Assembly (NCBI RefSeq): GCF_026652115.1
Contig: NZ_JAPPSQ010000004.1
Span: 1-64,000, forward strand
Direction of reading: 5' to 3'
DNA length: 64,000 bases
From: Algoriphagus sp. PAP.12
GTDB lineage: Bacteria; Bacteroidota; Bacteroidia; Cytophagales; Cyclobacteriaceae
A program made the translations under genes and the position numbers. Under the pieces are notes generated by a model that was not told the origin of the DNA, ran no database searches, and saw only the letters and a list, made by a program, of their open reading frames with translations. Numbering within the stretch: position 1 is the first letter of the stretch; each line of letters opens with the position of its first letter. Shown in pieces: positions 51,654 to 60,010 of this stretch.

Positions 51654-54389
51654 TTAAAACTTAAACAGATCAAACCCCCTGAAGTGAAAATCTGGAAAAG
51701 TCTACTGGTTCTAATTTCTATTTTTGTACTAGGTGCCTCCGGCTACTGGGCATATACCAACTACTTTTCAACTTCTCAAGTCAAGAACTTTGATCTAATC
51801 GGACAAGATGCTGTCTTTGTCCTTGAATCCGATGAGTCCGCTCTCATCTGGAATGAATTAGTGGAACACCCTTCCTGGGGAATTCTCAAAAACTTCCCTT
51901 CTTTTCAAAAAATATCCGAACAGCTAGTAAGCCTAGATAGTCTAACGGACCATTCTGGAAAAATCACACAGCTGTTTAACGGAAAGACCTTAACCATCTC
52001 CTATCATTCAACAGGAGCTGAATCATTTGATTTACTTTTCACCTTAGAGGCCTCTCAAGGAAGCAGTGCAGATTTATTCGCTCAACTTTCGGAAAAATTA
52101 CCAGCTGGAGCAAGAGTCACGACCAGACAATACTCCAGCCAGCCGATTTCCGAATTTTTCGACTCGAATAACAACAGGACTTGGAGCTTTACATTTTTGG
52201 GATCAGTGATGGTGGCATCTCAATCATCCTTTCTAATTGAAGAATCCATACGGAATTTTGTCAATCCCGAACTACCCACATTTGGAGATTTGATTCCTAC
52301 AGATAATAATCTAGATCGGCATGAAGGTGTCCTTTGGTTAAGCGGAAGAGGCTTGGGAAGTCTGCTCAAAGGAACGCATCAAAACCGCGAAAATCTTTCT
52401 GCTGAGACCTTACAAAACCTAAGAGGAGTTGTTGGGCTTCAACTGAACTTGATGGAGGATGAAATTGCGTTTGAAGGACCTCTTTACTTGGCGGATTCAG
52501 TCAACTTTACGCCATCGTTATCTGCAAACCTGAATGCTATTGAAAGGGCCATTCCCAATTCTACTTTAGCAGTCACGCAATATAATTTGCAAAGTATTTA
52601 CGAGACTCAAGCCATTGAAAACCGAGCCTTTCCACAGAAATCAACCTTGCTGGCAGAAATTCAAAGAAACTTAATTGATCAAGGATTTTTAGACAGCTTT
52701 ACCGGAGAACTTTACCTTCTTGACCTGGAAGCCTATGGAGGGTCTGACCAAAACCTAGCCTTGATTGCCAGAACAACTTCTCCAGAGGAGTCAATCGAAT
52801 TGGTCGAAAAATACCTGTCCGAGCAAGGAAATGAAACCTCTGACTATTACGGTGAAAACAAGATCCTTTTTATCGGAGACGAGGAGTTTCCAGCTCATTT
52901 ATTCAAGGGCAAGTTTTTCGGCTTTGATCAGACTTTTGTAACCCAAACAGAAGAATTGCTCATTTTCACGAATACACAGCAAGGGATGAAAATGATATTG
53001 GATGCGCACGCCAGTCAAAATACCTGGGCAAATGAAAACCGCGCTCCTGATGCAAAAATCGCATTAACTCCTTCTTCGGGTTTTTCCATAATCTATCTTA
53101 CTTCTGAAATTTGGGATAGTTGGGCACAACAAACCAACCCTTCCTGGAGCTCATTTTTACAAAAATACGCATCTGCTTTTCAGGCTTTTCCATATATCTC
53201 ATTCCGGGTAAATCAGATAAGTAGTGAAGCAAAAGCAAGCCTAAGCTTCCCTTTCAAATCAGGAGAAATCAATGAAATCACACCGGAATCATCGGTAAGT
53301 TTGAAAGCGGAAAGCCAAGAAACTTTCCCAGCGGCATTGATTTATGGCCCAAAGGCTATCACAAATTATCAGGACAATACTGAGGATCTGATTATCCAAG
53401 ATGTAAATCATGTGATGTATTTGGTGAATTCTGCCGGGGAAACAGTTTATAGCGAACAGCTTTCTGGCCCAATAGTATCTGATGCCTTTCAAGTAGATTA
53501 TTACAAAAATGGAAAACTTCAGCTTTTAATCGCTACACCTGATAAGATCTACGGAATAGATAGATTAGGCAACCCGCTTCCGAATTACCCTTTCTCATTT
53601 ACGGGAGAATCGATCACTCACCTGAATCTTGTTGATTATGACAACAACAAGGAGTACAGGTATTTTATCAGTACCAGTGGTGGAAACTTATACCTTCTAG
53701 ATAAGACCGGAAATAGATTGGATGGATGGAATCCACTTCCAATTGGAGGAGTAAGCATCATGGCCCCTTCTCATTTTAGAGTTCCTGGTCGTGGAGACTA
53801 CATGGGAGCTGTCACCAAAAGCGGAAAACTATACCTTTTCAACCGTAGAGGAGAAGCTCAAAGCGGATCTCCGATTCAGGTCACAGATGAATTATCCAGT
53901 GGATTGGTCTTCAACAGAAGCAATGGCTCCAGAGCATATCAGCTTTCTGGAATTTCATCGAGCGGGGAAGTAATACATGTGAATTTTGGAGGTGAAATTT
54001 CCTATAGAAATCAATTGATCAAAGAAGACAGGGACAACGAGTTCCTTGTTGTGCAGGATCAAAAGGAAATGGATTTCATATACATTTCTCGCCAATTCAA
54101 CCAAGTGCATGTATTAGATCGAGATGAAAAGGAATTATTCTCAGTTAGAGCATCAGATGGCGAGCTATCCTATCAGCTTTTTGACTTTGGATCTACAAGA
54201 CAGATTTTTGTCATTACAGACAGGACTCAAGAGTTCTCCTATCTCTATGACCTAAAAGGGAACCTGATGACTCAACTTCCGCTTGAAAGTAATGGGGAAA
54301 TTGAAATCAGTTATTTCCCAAATCAAAGCCAATATCAAATCCGAACTATCTCCGGAAACAGGTTGACTACTTACCAACTAAGCGACTAA
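51651..54389 (+). CDS. Unrecognised membrane-anchored protein with C-terminal propeller-like repeats
   Basis: This 912-residue protein is not one I can name. It has a short cytoplasmic N-terminus, one transmembrane segment (about 17-36) and a large extracytoplasmic part. Residues 45-540 contain two halves with recurring hydrophobic strands and FVLESDESALIWNELVEHP, loosely like DUF3352-type proteins. Residues about 560-912 carry repeated D-x-x-G-N blade-like units (YGIDRLGNPLPNYPF, YLLDKTGNRLDGWNPL, YLFNRRGEAQSG) suggestive of a beta-propeller. The frame has no ATG at its start: TTG at 51651 or GTG at 51684 are the only plausible starts. It lies between mdh and mscS. Confidence 0.65.
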   Translation: MLKLKQIKPPEVKIWKSLLVLISIFVLGASGYWAYTNYFSTSQVKNFDLIGQDAVFVLESDESALIWNELVEHPSWGILKNFPSFQKISEQLVSLDSLTDHSGKITQLFNGKTLTISYHSTGAESFDLLFTLEASQGSSADLFAQLSEKLPAGARVTTRQYSSQPISEFFDSNNNRTWSFTFLGSVMVASQSSFLIEESIRNFVNPELPTFGDLIPTDNNLDRHEGVLWLSGRGLGSLLKGTHQNRENLSAETLQNLRGVVGLQLNLMEDEIAFEGPLYLADSVNFTPSLSANLNAIERAIPNSTLAVTQYNLQSIYETQAIENRAFPQKSTLLAEIQRNLIDQGFLDSFTGELYLLDLEAYGGSDQNLALIARTTSPEESIELVEKYLSEQGNETSDYYGENKILFIGDEEFPAHLFKGKFFGFDQTFVTQTEELLIFTNTQQGMKMILDAHASQNTWANENRAPDAKIALTPSSGFSIIYLTSEIWDSWAQQTNPSWSSFLQKYASAFQAFPYISFRVNQISSEAKASLSFPFKSGEINEITPESSVSLKAESQETFPAALIYGPKAITNYQDNTEDLIIQDVNHVMYLVNSAGETVYSEQLSGPIVSDAFQVDYYKNGKLQLLIATPDKIYGIDRLGNPLPNYPFSFTGESITHLNLVDYDNNKEYRYFISTSGGNLYLLDKTGNRLDGWNPLPIGGVSIMAPSHFRVPGRGDYMGAVTKSGKLYLFNRRGEAQSGSPIQVTDELSSGLVFNRSNGSRAYQLSGISSSGEVIHVNFGGEISYRNQLIKEDRDNEFLVVQDQKEMDFIYISRQFNQVHVLDRDEKELFSVRASDGELSYQLFDFGSTRQIFVITDRTQEFSYLYDLKGNLMTQLPLESNGEIEISYFPNQSQYQIRTISGNRLTTYQLSD

Positions 54390-54399
54390 TCCAAAAGAA

Positions 54400-54430
54400 T
54401 TGCCCCTGCTCATTGAATTGAGTAACTTGC
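54400..54430 (+). promoter_or_regulatory. Putative promoter of the MscS-type channel gene
   Basis: TTG (54400-54402), 20 bases, then TAACTTGC (54423-54430). The -7 box has two mismatches from TAnnTTTG. It is 23 bases upstream of the ATG at 54453. Confidence 0.35.
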
Positions 54431-54452
54431 ACCCAAAATCCCAAAAGGTTTT

Positions 54453-56117
54453 ATGTTTAGACAATTTCTATTCGTATTTGCTATTCTATTTTTTTCTGCA
54501 GAAGTCTCTTTTGCACAATTAATCGCCGACAATGCCGAGTCTGAAAATGTCGGCACCAAGGTTAACCTCAGCTCGCCTTATCATACGACGCTTACTTTTT
54601 TTTATAACTTGGAAGAAACCGATTATCATCCTGAAAAAGCAGCCCAAACGCTAGACATGACTGATATGTCTGATGCTGAGGGAGAAAAATTAAGTATCAA
54701 ACTAAAACAGATTTTTGAGGGAAAAGGCATAATCATCAGGACTAGCTCTGTTCCAAACCTTCCCAATTACCAAGACAGCACTTCCGGAAGCTCTGAATCG
54801 CTTTATTTCTTTGATAAACAGAAAATCCCAGGCGTATTTCTTGAAAAGAGAGGTAACCAATGGAAATTTTCGGCTTTTACAGTCAGTCAAATAAATGATC
54901 TTCATAAAGAAACCTACCCCTACGGTACTGCGAAACTTTTAAACCTTCTGCCCCAGATTGGAAATGACGTGTATCTGGGCCTACATCTTTGGCAACTTGT
55001 GGGTATTTTCTTTTTGGTCTTCTTGGTCTTTTTAGCACACTTCTTTTTCACCTTTTTGGTAGATAGAGTTTTGGTCTACTTTTTCAAAAGAGTCGGTTAT
55101 CAAAAAGTTGGAGAAAACTACCTACTTCCTGTAGCCCGAATTACAAGTATCTATTTGATAGTTCTGTTCTTAGCTCTTTTTATGCCGGTTTTGCAGTTAC
55201 CTGCAGAGATATGGGCTTGGATTGTGATCATTCTCAACACGTTGAAGCCATTCCTGATTACTGTGATTTTCTACAAGTTAGTCAATGTGATCGCAGTTTA
55301 TTTTGCGCGTTTGGCAACAAAAACTGAATCTACACTAGACGACCAGCTTGTTCCTTTACTTAGGAAAACCCTCAAGGCATTCGTAGTTGTAATCGGAACT
55401 TTGTTTATTCTGAGAGACGGTTTGAATCTCGATATCATTCCATTCTTGACAGGACTTTCTATTGGTGGTGTGGCTATCGCTTTGGCGGCTCAAGACACGA
55501 TCAAAAACTTCTTTGGATCAGTCATGATCTTTATTGACAAACCCTTTCAGGTAGGTGACTGGATCACATCTGGAGATATTGATGGAACAGTGGAAGAAGT
55601 TGGTTTTAGGTCCACCAGAATTCGGACTTTCAGAAACTCTGTCATGTACGTACCCAATGGAAAAATCGCTGATGCAACCCTTGACAACCATGGGCTAAGA
55701 AACTACAGGAGGTTTTACACCACCCTTACAGTCACTTATGACACCCCTCCACAATTGATTGATCAGTTTGTGATAGGCTTGCGTAAAATTGTCCTGGCAC
55801 ACCCAGACACTCGAAAGGACTATTTCAATGTCTATTTCAACAATCTTTCAGCCTATAGTCAGGACATCATGTTCTATGTGTTTTTTGAAGTTCCATCTTG
55901 GCCAGAAGAGTTACGAGCTAGACATGAAATCCTTATTCAAATTGTTGAGTTGGCAAATACATTGGGAGTAAGGTTTGCTTTCCCTACCCAAACTCTCCAC
56001 ATGGAATCATTCCCCGAGAAACAAAGTCTAGTTCCCGATTACAACAGTGACTCCACTTACTATCAAAAGAAGTTAGGTGAGTTTATGCAAAATCAGCTAG
56101 GTAAAAAAGGAAATTAA
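54453..56117 (+). CDS. MscS family mechanosensitive ion channel
   Basis: The 554-residue protein has a signal peptide (1-21, ending SFAQ), a periplasmic region (about 22-165), transmembrane helices at about 175-205, 225-255, 265-290 and 305-330, and the MscS core: PFLTGLSIGGVAIALAAQDTIKNFFGSVMIFIDKPFQVGDWI, with the small-residue pore helix, followed by GTVEEVGFRSTRIRTFRNSVMYVPNGKIAD, the beta domain, and a C-terminal cytoplasmic alpha/beta region. It opens under membrane tension to release solutes. The extended periplasmic domain marks the larger MscS class. It overlaps the convergent gene at 56114 by 4 bases. Confidence 0.92.
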   Translation: MFRQFLFVFAILFFSAEVSFAQLIADNAESENVGTKVNLSSPYHTTLTFFYNLEETDYHPEKAAQTLDMTDMSDAEGEKLSIKLKQIFEGKGIIIRTSSVPNLPNYQDSTSGSSESLYFFDKQKIPGVFLEKRGNQWKFSAFTVSQINDLHKETYPYGTAKLLNLLPQIGNDVYLGLHLWQLVGIFFLVFLVFLAHFFFTFLVDRVLVYFFKRVGYQKVGENYLLPVARITSIYLIVLFLALFMPVLQLPAEIWAWIVIILNTLKPFLITVIFYKLVNVIAVYFARLATKTESTLDDQLVPLLRKTLKAFVVVIGTLFILRDGLNLDIIPFLTGLSIGGVAIALAAQDTIKNFFGSVMIFIDKPFQVGDWITSGDIDGTVEEVGFRSTRIRTFRNSVMYVPNGKIADATLDNHGLRNYRRFYTTLTVTYDTPPQLIDQFVIGLRKIVLAHPDTRKDYFNVYFNNLSAYSQDIMFYVFFEVPSWPEELRARHEILIQIVELANTLGVRFAFPTQTLHMESFPEKQSLVPDYNSDSTYYQKKLGEFMQNQLGKKGN

Positions 56118-57703
56118 TCGACCTGAAAGACTTCTTTGATTGGTGGTTTATTTTTGTCTTTGAATTGAATAAGCAATTCATAAATCCCTTTCATATTAGA
56201 AGTAGAAAATTCCACTTTTCGATTTGGCACATTTTCTCCCCAATACAAAACCGACCTGAAATCGGGACTTCTAGGATTCACTGAATTTTTTTGAGCAAAC
56301 TCACCCTCGAAACTTACATAAGGGTTGACTCCTGAATAATCCAAATACAAGACTTGATCCGGCACAGGGAAAAGCCCAAAATTGTTTTCGTAAGATGAAA
56401 AGTTGAGGACTCCTGCATAGGTTCTATCGTTCAGATAAAACTCCCTATTCAAAACCTCTAACTTTTTGAAAAACTTTGGATTAAAGTTCGCCAGCATATC
56501 CGAGTTGAATACAGGAAGGGCGTCCACCATCATCAAGGGATTGCCATCAAACATGATGTTGACTGGATTATTGAGTAAACGGAACTCTTTCAACTTATCA
56601 CGCCTTCTGATTGCAACCCCAGGCACATACTCTTTTATCACAGTTTCGACAGTTTCGAACCGGGTATAATCATCCAATAGATAGGATTGATCCGCAACAA
56701 AGCCTGTCACAACGGGAATCGAATCAAAGCGATATTCCTGATTATAATAAGGCTCCAGCGCCGAGGCCATTTTCAATTCCTCTAGCCATTTTGCATCTTC
56801 TGGATGAATCACTAATTCAGGAATAGAAAAACTAGCTTTGAAGGTAGTCTTCGGCCCTGGACTTACAATTTCCAAATCAGGGATCGCTGTACCTTCTTCG
56901 ACTTGGATCAGTAAATGATCCCAATGCCTAAATCCACCTAAATCAAAAAAGAGATTTCCTTCTAAATCAGGCCTATCGGTGAATAAAGCTGATTTCTCAC
57001 CATGAGCTGAAAGGAAATAAGTTTGCGTAGTATCCGCATTCCCACTATTTAATTTTGCATGAACAATATGTCCAAAAAGCTCAGGAATGAATATTTCAGG
57101 CTTAATAGTCTGATAAATATCCTCTGACTTCAACTCCTTTTCATTGCCTTGCAAATAGGGGTTCATGACAGAAATATGGACAGACTCAACCCCATTAGAA
57201 AGGACTTGAAACTCAACATCCTGATTTGTTGAATAGGAGGATTTCACCAGGTCATTTGGTGTTGAAATCAACTTAAAATCCACCTGTCCTTCTGAAGTAG
57301 ATTGAGGAGGCAAACTTGGATTGAGGATTGTAACCAGCCTTTGTTTGATACCATTACCCTTTGGATCATTTGCAGAAATCCTGGTAAAAACACGAAGCAA
57401 ATAATTCCCTGAAGGAATTTTGGAATTCAAACTCAAATAATTGAGTGCATTTCCATTTTCGAGAGGAAGTTTTCCCAATGCCCAAGTCCGACTTTTTTCA
57501 TCCAAAAGCTCTGCATAAATCACCTGAGATTCAGATACACTTGTAGAGGTATTTGCAGATGCTCTTATCCATATTTTCTCATCTGTAAAAAACAGAGTTT
57601 TGGGTAGATCAAATTCGATCTCTTCCTTGGAAGTTTGTGCAGAAGCCAATTTTACCAATGAAACAAAAAGGGCAAATAAGATTATTAAAGGTTTATTTTT
57701 CAT
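56114..57703 (-). CDS. Secreted protein with TonB plug-like C-terminal domain (no barrel)
   Basis: The 529-residue protein begins at the ATG at 57703 with a signal peptide (1-22, ending ASAQ) one base after the DUF4249 stop. The N-terminal half has alternating strands like macroglobulin-type (MG2) domains: LFFTDEKIWIRASANTSTS, YAELLDEKSRTWALGKLPLENG, GNYLLRVFTRISAND. Near residues 400-480 the pattern VNIMFDGNPLMMVDALPVFN...FKKLEVLNREFY...YAGVLNFSSY matches a TonB receptor plug, but no beta-barrel follows. Such proteins may act as accessory factors for the receptor encoded upstream. It ends the operon and is convergent with mscS. Confidence 0.72.
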   Translation of the reverse strand: MKNKPLIILFALFVSLVKLASAQTSKEEIEFDLPKTLFFTDEKIWIRASANTSTSVSESQVIYAELLDEKSRTWALGKLPLENGNALNYLSLNSKIPSGNYLLRVFTRISANDPKGNGIKQRLVTILNPSLPPQSTSEGQVDFKLISTPNDLVKSSYSTNQDVEFQVLSNGVESVHISVMNPYLQGNEKELKSEDIYQTIKPEIFIPELFGHIVHAKLNSGNADTTQTYFLSAHGEKSALFTDRPDLEGNLFFDLGGFRHWDHLLIQVEEGTAIPDLEIVSPGPKTTFKASFSIPELVIHPEDAKWLEELKMASALEPYYNQEYRFDSIPVVTGFVADQSYLLDDYTRFETVETVIKEYVPGVAIRRRDKLKEFRLLNNPVNIMFDGNPLMMVDALPVFNSDMLANFNPKFFKKLEVLNREFYLNDRTYAGVLNFSSYENNFGLFPVPDQVLYLDYSGVNPYVSFEGEFAQKNSVNPRSPDFRSVLYWGENVPNRKVEFSTSNMKGIYELLIQFKDKNKPPIKEVFQVD

Positions 57704-57704
57704 A

Positions 57705-58853
57705 TCAATCTTTCCAAAAATCCGGTTTTTCTCGATCTGCATAAAGGGTACAATCAGCACATCTTCTAGCTGCTGTGTAATATCCGATGGGACCCATCGG
57801 TCCAGGAACGACTCTTGCAGGCAGCACTGCACCACTAGAGAATACTTGCTCATACATGGCCGATCTGATGGTATCAATACCTATAAAGCAATCATCAAAT
57901 TCAGCAATGGAAATATCCCAAGGCAATATTTCCTCACGATCTATAAATATCCTTGCTTGCTGAACCACTCCAATACTAATTTGTCCGACTACCGGCCGTT
58001 CCTGATCATCCACATAATGTAAATTCCCACCTATCAAGGAAGGTAATGGGCTGAATACGCTACCGATATCTTCTGAGTTTTTTTTGATCTTTTCCCAAAA
58101 TTCGACTGCTTCTTGTGGAATTGCTTTCTGAGAAACCAAAATGCTATACCGCAATTGCATCCTCGGGTCCCCCTCCTCGAATTCTTTGATAGTCTGTCGA
58201 AACACAACCTGATTTTCAAATCTTGAACTGGTTTCCAGTATTATTCCTGCGTTTTTTTCGGTTTTATAGCAAAGATCTATTCTTTCATCATCATTTCTAT
58301 TCACAACTCCTTCGTCCGGCTTATAAATAAATGTCAAACGGATTCTTGGAAGAAAAATCCAGGTTTCGTCATAGGTCCACAAAAAGTCGTCGGCGTTTTC
58401 ATTCCCTTGTGTGTTGACGTAAACCTCGACACCTGATTCATCTCTTAGAAATCCAGCATCAAGGATGGGAGGAGTCAAGATGGGTTGAATAGGATCACTT
58501 TCTACCACTTGACCATTTGGTAATTGAATTGAAAGCAGATAGGTATTTGTCTCTGGTATATTCTTTTGAAAAACATATAATCCATCCCCTTCCTCCACTA
58601 TGGAGTGAGAATCCCCAGTATCAGAAATCAATTCAATCTTTGCTCCTAACACTGGAGATGGTGAATTTTCTGCTCCAAGATTCGATGTCCTGCTTAACCT
58701 AAGTTCACTTCTCAATCCTTCTGAATCAAAATATCCTTCCACCACAAGAATGCTTTGGTCTAGCTGATTCACCTCTGGCTCATAAATCTCTCGACAGGCA
58801 GATACGGACACCGCTAGGATAAACACAAAGAAGAAATAAAAAACAGCCTTCAT
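57705..58853 (-). CDS. DUF4249 lipoprotein, copy B
   Basis: The 382-residue protein has a lipobox (VSAC, Cys20) and the DUF4249 domain: QSILVVEGYFDSEGLRSELRLSRTS, SDPIQPILTPPILDAG, ENADDFLWTYDETWIF, SSRFENQVVFRQTI and AVEFWEKIKKNSEDIGSVFSPLPS. A conserved tail RCADCTLYADREKPDFW with a CxxC pair closes the protein. DUF4249 proteins are partners of TonB-dependent receptors in Bacteroidota, presumably surface lipoproteins acting like SusD. The ATG (58853) overlaps the stop of copy A by 4 bases. Close similarity with copy A implies local duplication. Confidence 0.87.
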   Translation of the reverse strand: MKAVFYFFFVFILAVSVSACREIYEPEVNQLDQSILVVEGYFDSEGLRSELRLSRTSNLGAENSPSPVLGAKIELISDTGDSHSIVEEGDGLYVFQKNIPETNTYLLSIQLPNGQVVESDPIQPILTPPILDAGFLRDESGVEVYVNTQGNENADDFLWTYDETWIFLPRIRLTFIYKPDEGVVNRNDDERIDLCYKTEKNAGIILETSSRFENQVVFRQTIKEFEEGDPRMQLRYSILVSQKAIPQEAVEFWEKIKKNSEDIGSVFSPLPSLIGGNLHYVDDQERPVVGQISIGVVQQARIFIDREEILPWDISIAEFDDCFIGIDTIRSAMYEQVFSSGAVLPARVVPGPMGPIGYYTAARRCADCTLYADREKPDFWKD

Positions 58854-60010
58854 TCTATCCAAAAGTCAGGTTTTTCATTCGTCCCATAAAGAGTACAATC
58901 CACGCACCGAGTTGGCGCATAATAGTATCCAACAATCGTAGTCCCTTGCATCAACTCTCTAACAGGAGAGACACCAGAACCGCCGAATGTACTATTGAAA
59001 ATATCAGTACCAATAGTAAGAGCATCTTGAGAAACGAAACAATCATCAAACTCAGGATCAGAAAAAAACCAAGGACGAACCTCACTGTTTTCTACAAAAA
59101 TCCTCTCTTGCCTTACTACACCTATACTCACATATCCTACCGCTCTGGAATCACCATTTTTCGCATGAATATTTCCAGAAATGATAGAAGGAAGAGGACT
59201 AAAGAATGTTCCCAAATCGAGTGAATTTTTCTTCAAAATCTCCCAAAATTCCACAGCTTTGGCATCCAATGCTTTTTGGGAAATCAGCACACTGTACTTT
59301 TCTGCAAGTCTTTGATCATTGGTTGGGATCTCAGAGATGGTTTGACGGAACACGACTTGATTCTCAAACCTTGAACTAGTTTCCAGCAAAATATCTGGAC
59401 TTTCCACCGTTCGGTAGCAAAGATCTACCCTTTCTTGCTCAGTTCTTGTTCGGACCGCATTTAGGTCTTTATCAAAAATATAAGGGCTTCTAATCCTTGG
59501 CCTCAAAATCCAGGTTTCTTCATAGGTCCACAAAAAATCGTCGGCATTTTCATCTCCTTGGGTATTAACAAAAATCTCAACGCCATTTTCATCCCTTACA
59601 AAACCTGCTTCCAAAATAGGGGGAGTAATAATAGGTTGAATTGGGTCACTTGAGAATTCATTTCCATTGGGAAGTAGAATATTCAAATTATAAATTTTGG
59701 CCTCATCCAGATCTTGTTGAAAAGTGTAAATACCATCCCCTTTTTCAGAAAAAGAGTAAGCTTCACCTGATTCGGAAATCAATTGAATAGATGCACCTTC
59801 AAGTGCACTGGGTTCATAAGAATCAGAAATCGAAGAGGTAAAGGATAATTTCAAGTCGCTCGAAAGTCCTTCGGAATCCAAGTAACCTTCCACCACTAAA
59901 ATCCCCGTTGCTTGGGCCTCTATATCTGGAACAAACTCCTCCCTGCAAGATGTCAAAAACACCAATAAAGAGAGCAGAGCGGTATTTCCTAGATTTCCAA
60001 GAAACTTCAT
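58850..60010 (-). CDS. DUF4249 lipoprotein, copy A
   Basis: The 386-residue protein has a lipoprotein signal (LTSC, Cys22) and the same domain: GILVVEGYLDSEGLSSDLKLSFTSS, SDPIQPIITPPILEAG, ENADDFLWTYEETWIL, SSRFENQVVFRQTI, SQKALDAKAVEFWE and the tail RCVDCTLYGTNEKPDFW. Its ATG overlaps the TGA of the TonB receptor by one base, so the receptor and this lipoprotein are translationally coupled. This strongly suggests that they form one complex. It differs from copy B mainly in the 165-180 and 300-360 regions, which may set substrate specificity. Confidence 0.88.
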   Translation of the reverse strand: MKFLGNLGNTALLSLLVFLTSCREEFVPDIEAQATGILVVEGYLDSEGLSSDLKLSFTSSISDSYEPSALEGASIQLISESGEAYSFSEKGDGIYTFQQDLDEAKIYNLNILLPNGNEFSSDPIQPIITPPILEAGFVRDENGVEIFVNTQGDENADDFLWTYEETWILRPRIRSPYIFDKDLNAVRTRTEQERVDLCYRTVESPDILLETSSRFENQVVFRQTISEIPTNDQRLAEKYSVLISQKALDAKAVEFWEILKKNSLDLGTFFSPLPSIISGNIHAKNGDSRAVGYVSIGVVRQERIFVENSEVRPWFFSDPEFDDCFVSQDALTIGTDIFNSTFGGSGVSPVRELMQGTTIVGYYYAPTRCVDCTLYGTNEKPDFWIE

